Source of the DNA: Diploptera punctata | Lineage: Eukaryota > Arthropoda > Insecta > Blattodea > Blaberidae | Direction: 5' to 3' | Assembly: GCA_030220185.1 (NCBI GenBank) | Contig: JASPKZ010007797.1 | Coordinates: forward strand, 1,842,001-1,906,000 | Length of the DNA: 64,000 nt | In this document: positions 61,368 through 64,000 of the stretch, piece after piece | How the letters are laid out: every line of letters begins with the position of its first letter | Numbering within the stretch: the first letter of the stretch is position 1 | The notes under the pieces: generated by a model | The model's input: the letters and a program-made list of their open reading frames with translations, nothing else | What the model was told of the DNA's origin: nothing | Databases searched by the model: none | Position numbers and translations under genes: made by a program

Positions 61368-63940
61368 TAGTAGTAGTAGGACTTTATTAGACAAAAAGTA
61401 AGATATTTACAATATTATTTACAAATATGGGTCGCACGGGCAGTAAGCCGTACGTGCTGTTGACAGTCCGTTACAATAAAGTAATAATTGGTACTAGTGT
61501 AAAGAAAAATAAACAAAAACAGCAATAACATTACAATTACATAAAGAAAACACAATAAAAATATTACCATTAAATAATAACACAATAGCATTATACACTA
61601 AAAACATTAACATTACAATTACATAAAGAAAACACAATAATATTACAATTAAGTAATAACACAATAGCAATAACATTACAATTACATAAAGAAAACACAA
61701 TAATATTACAATTAAGTAATAACACAATAGCATTATACACTAAAAAAACATTAACATTACAATTACATAAAGAAAACATTAATATTCCAATTAAATAATA
61801 ACACAACAGCATTATACACTAATTAATTTATATATAATTGTTAATAATTAATGGTACTGCATTTTGATAACATATATTTATTCATGAATGAGTGTTGTCC
61901 TTATTTTTCGCGTTTTGTCCAGAAATTTACCGAGGTTTATCCAATTTTCTGGATTTACCAATAACTCGTAGCATGCCAATCTTTCCCGATTTGAATTTAG
62001 AAATCTTTCCGGTAATAACTGACGTCTCCAATATTCTAAATCATTACATTTTCCTAATATATGTATCTCATCTTCAAAGTTCCCGCACATTGAACATATT
62101 CGCATATCGTGATCGTCGCTTATTTTTAGAAATTTCCATGCCCCTAGCCTAAACCAAGCAAGCCCTGATCTCTCCTTAAATCCTAGGTTGAGTATATACG
62201 ATTCTTTTCCCCAGACGTGTTTTAGGTCTCTTTGTAAACACAGTGAGCGTTTTCCTGTACATTCGGCGAAGGTATCTTGTTGGTTTACATCTAAGTACCT
62301 CCTCCTTATTTTTCTCCACACGTTCTTGCGATTTTCAGTCCCTTTTTCCCATATCCAGCCCATCCCAATCTTTTGGAGTTCTCTCCTAACCTCGTCTGCC
62401 CAAAATTTAACATCTATGTTTTTAATTTGGTGGTCGTAGCAAATTGCTCTAAGCATTGTTTGTTCACCTTGGATTACTCGCAACCAGTATTTGAGTACAC
62501 GAATTTTACAGTTAATATCGTCCTGGAATGACCCGAATTCATATAAAATTCCACAGTTAGAAACGGCCTTACTAAGTCCTGTAATATACTTTAGAAAATG
62601 CGTATATACCTTATTTAGTATTTCCGTTCTTTGGAAACCCCAAATCTCACTACTATAGTGCATGACTGGCCTGACCATAGCTCCATACATTTTTTCTAAT
62701 GTGCTGACTGGAATATCAGGCACTCGACCCAGAATACCGAGTACACTGTTAAGTTGTCCCCTCCCTTTAAATAATGCTATACCAATGTGTTTTTTCCACT
62801 TTCCGTTCATTTTCAACGTCGTACCAAGATATTCGAAATGTTTCACGTTTTGAAGAACTTGATCTCTGTATTTCCATTCCTCTGTTCTACCATAAACCGT
62901 CCCATTTTTAAATGTCATTGTTTTTTGTCTTACTAGCATTTACAGTCAATCCCCAATTCCTACAGTATATTTCCAGTAGGTCAAGACCTCTTTGCAATCC
63001 CTTGATTGTCTTGGAACAGATAATTAAATCATCTGCATACAACAGGACTGGGATTCTAACATTTCCTATCTCCGGAGCCTCAATTTCTCCTTCTAGCATT
63101 ACGTCTACAATATCATCAACGAATAGATTAAATAGCATTGGTGATAAAATGCAACCTTGTCTCACTCCCCGATTGGCTTCGCTGCTCTCTGTAATGTGCC
63201 CTTGGTCTACTTTTATACAAAATTTAACATATTTATAAATTGACATTAAAGCATGTATCATTTTACGAGACAATCCTTTCCGATTTAATTTTCCCAAAGT
63301 GCGCTTCGGTCCACAGTATCAAACGCCATCTTAAAATCAATGAATGCACAAAATAATTTACCCCCCTTCATTTTCAGATTGTCATCAATTAATGTTCTCA
63401 GAACAAATAGGTTGTCCACCGTGGAGTAGTACCTTCTCTAAAACCTGCCTGATATTTTGAGAGCCTATTGTTCTCTTTAGCCCATTGTCTGATTCGTTCG
63501 TAAAGTACTTTACAATATATTTTTTTCCGAACACTGACAAGAGACAAATTCCCCTATAACTTTCTGGTATCTGTGCCCCACCTTTCCCTTTGTATAGCGG
63601 TTGGATGACACCTGTCGCCCAGGCTTCCGGATAATCTCCTCCATTAAAAAGTTTGTTGAACGCAGTTTTCAAAACGTCTAATAATTTATTGGACGATATC
63701 ATATTTTTCAAGAATTCCCCTGGTATTCCATCAATTCCAGGTGCTTTACCATTCTTTAAACATTTAATGGAAGAAACCACTTCATTTTTCGAAATATCCT
63801 GATCCAGTAATTGAATATGAATTGGGTCAGGGATCTCAACTATATTTCCTTGATTATATCTTAACCTCTCATTTCCCAGCACCCTATCAAAGTAACTTTT
63901 CCATTCCCCGGGCGTTATTCTTGTCCGATTTATGGACTTT
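61368..63940 (-). mobile_element. LINE-CTA, copy 2, 5'-truncated non-LTR retrotransposon
   Basis: 2.57 kb with (TAG)n tail at its 3' end (61368-61379 on plus), a 3' UTR of imperfect ~70-bp ACAATTACATAAAGAAAACA-type repeats (61500-61830), and an RT ORF at 61878-63882. Copy 1 at 40733-42123 has the same 3' structure. Confidence 0.93.
61878..63882 (-). pseudogene. LINE-CTA reverse transcriptase (ORF2 C-terminal two-thirds), frameshifted
   Basis: RT of a Jockey-supergroup-like non-LTR retrotransposon. From its N-side: KNGKAPGIDGIPGEFLKN (RT motif 0/1, about 63700-63770), ATGVIQPLYKGKG and ESYRGICLLSVFGK (motifs 1-2); a frameshift near 63385-63300 through the AFDTVDR-type motif; then GVRQGCILSPMLFNLFVDDI (about 63110-63170), LLYADDLIICSK with catalytic YADD at 63028-63039, NWGLTVNASKTK; a second frameshift near 62910-62940; then FEYLGTTLKMNGKWKKHI, MVRPVMHYSSEIWGF and a C-terminal CSMCGNFEDEIHILGKC knuckle near 62045-62100. 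The endonuclease domain is missing through 5' truncation. The last frame, 353 codons, is the longest ORF in the window and matches copy 1 closely, suggesting a fairly young family. Exact clade not determined. Confidence 0.92.
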
Positions 63941-64000
63941 AATCATAGTATTTCCATACTATGCTTTGTAGTTTTACTAGGGAATTATAGGTGTGGTAGC

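Larger units (their letters stand above)
61331..64000 (-). mobile_element. SINE-A split by a LINE insertion, runs off the window
   Basis: 3' module at 61331-61367 (TTCTGCCCGAGGGCAGGTCT ... GCAATCATAG); the rest resumes at 63941-64000 (AATCATAGTATTTCCATACT ... TAGGTGTGGTAGC). Insertion-site duplication AATCATAG at 61360-61367 and 63941-63948. The tRNA-like head is beyond the window. Confidence 0.9.

Noticed and set aside
62188..62439. Plus-strand ORFs at 62188 and 41498, nearly identical to each other
   Set aside because: Conserved only because they are antisense to the two copies of the LINE-CTA RT ORF.

Overview
This is eukaryotic, almost certainly insect, chromosomal DNA: AT-rich, with GT-AG introns, many tRNA-derived SINEs, non-LTR (LINE) reverse-transcriptase remnants, Tc1/mariner, pogo/Tigger, piggyBac-like, hAT-like and PIF/Harbinger-like DNA elements, and a Penelope-like remnant. 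The SINE and LINE mix looks to me like a cockroach or other blattodean genome; that is an inference from family style, not from a search. I see no bacterial genes, no CRISPR array and no rRNA.

Only one host gene is supported. Three plus-strand exons, 1157-1240, 5011-5148 and 19236-19378, have consensus splice sites and matching phase (each joins 1 nt + 2 nt) and form an open C-terminal segment ending in TGA at 19376-19378. The protein is low-complexity and Ser/Gln/Pro-rich and recalls the C-terminal transactivation region of a serum-response-factor (blistered) type transcription factor. The rest of the gene lies upstream of the window. Its two introns (3.8 kb and 14.1 kb) and its 3' flank are packed with transposable elements.

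Layout: 1-0.65 kb, mariner transposase pseudogene; 1.0 kb, LINE tail abutting exon A; 2.4-4.65 kb, a mariner-like element carrying a piggyBac-like MITE (with a LINE fragment inside) and a SINE; 5.4-7.4 kb, a mariner inserted in a SINE, containing a pogo-like element and a 137-bp tandem repeat spanning their junction; 9.4-10.8 kb, Penelope-like GIY-YIG fragments head to head; 10.86-14.0 kb, a hAT-like element holding a SINE whose 3' module is amplified 17 times; 19.5-22.4 kb, two TTAA-flanked elements with nested pogo, SINE and LINE copies just behind the stop codon; 23.1-26.1 kb, a SINE split by a 2.6-kb TTAA-type insertion; 28.5-29.2 kb, two abutting Harbinger-like MITEs; 30.7 and 42.6 kb, two fold-back mariners; 34.7-35.7 kb, a 145-bp tandem array; 36.5-38.9 kb, a triple-nested mariner/piggyBac-like stack; 39-40, 45 and 56-60 kb, copies of a palindrome-bearing ~1-kb family; 40.7-42.4 and 61.3-64 kb, two copies of one LINE, each inserted into the same palindrome of the same SINE family.

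None of the transposon ORFs looks intact. The longest, a LINE RT ORF near the right end, is interrupted by frameshifts. Names SINE-A to SINE-D, LINE-TAA, LINE-GTTA, family P and similar are labels used only here.
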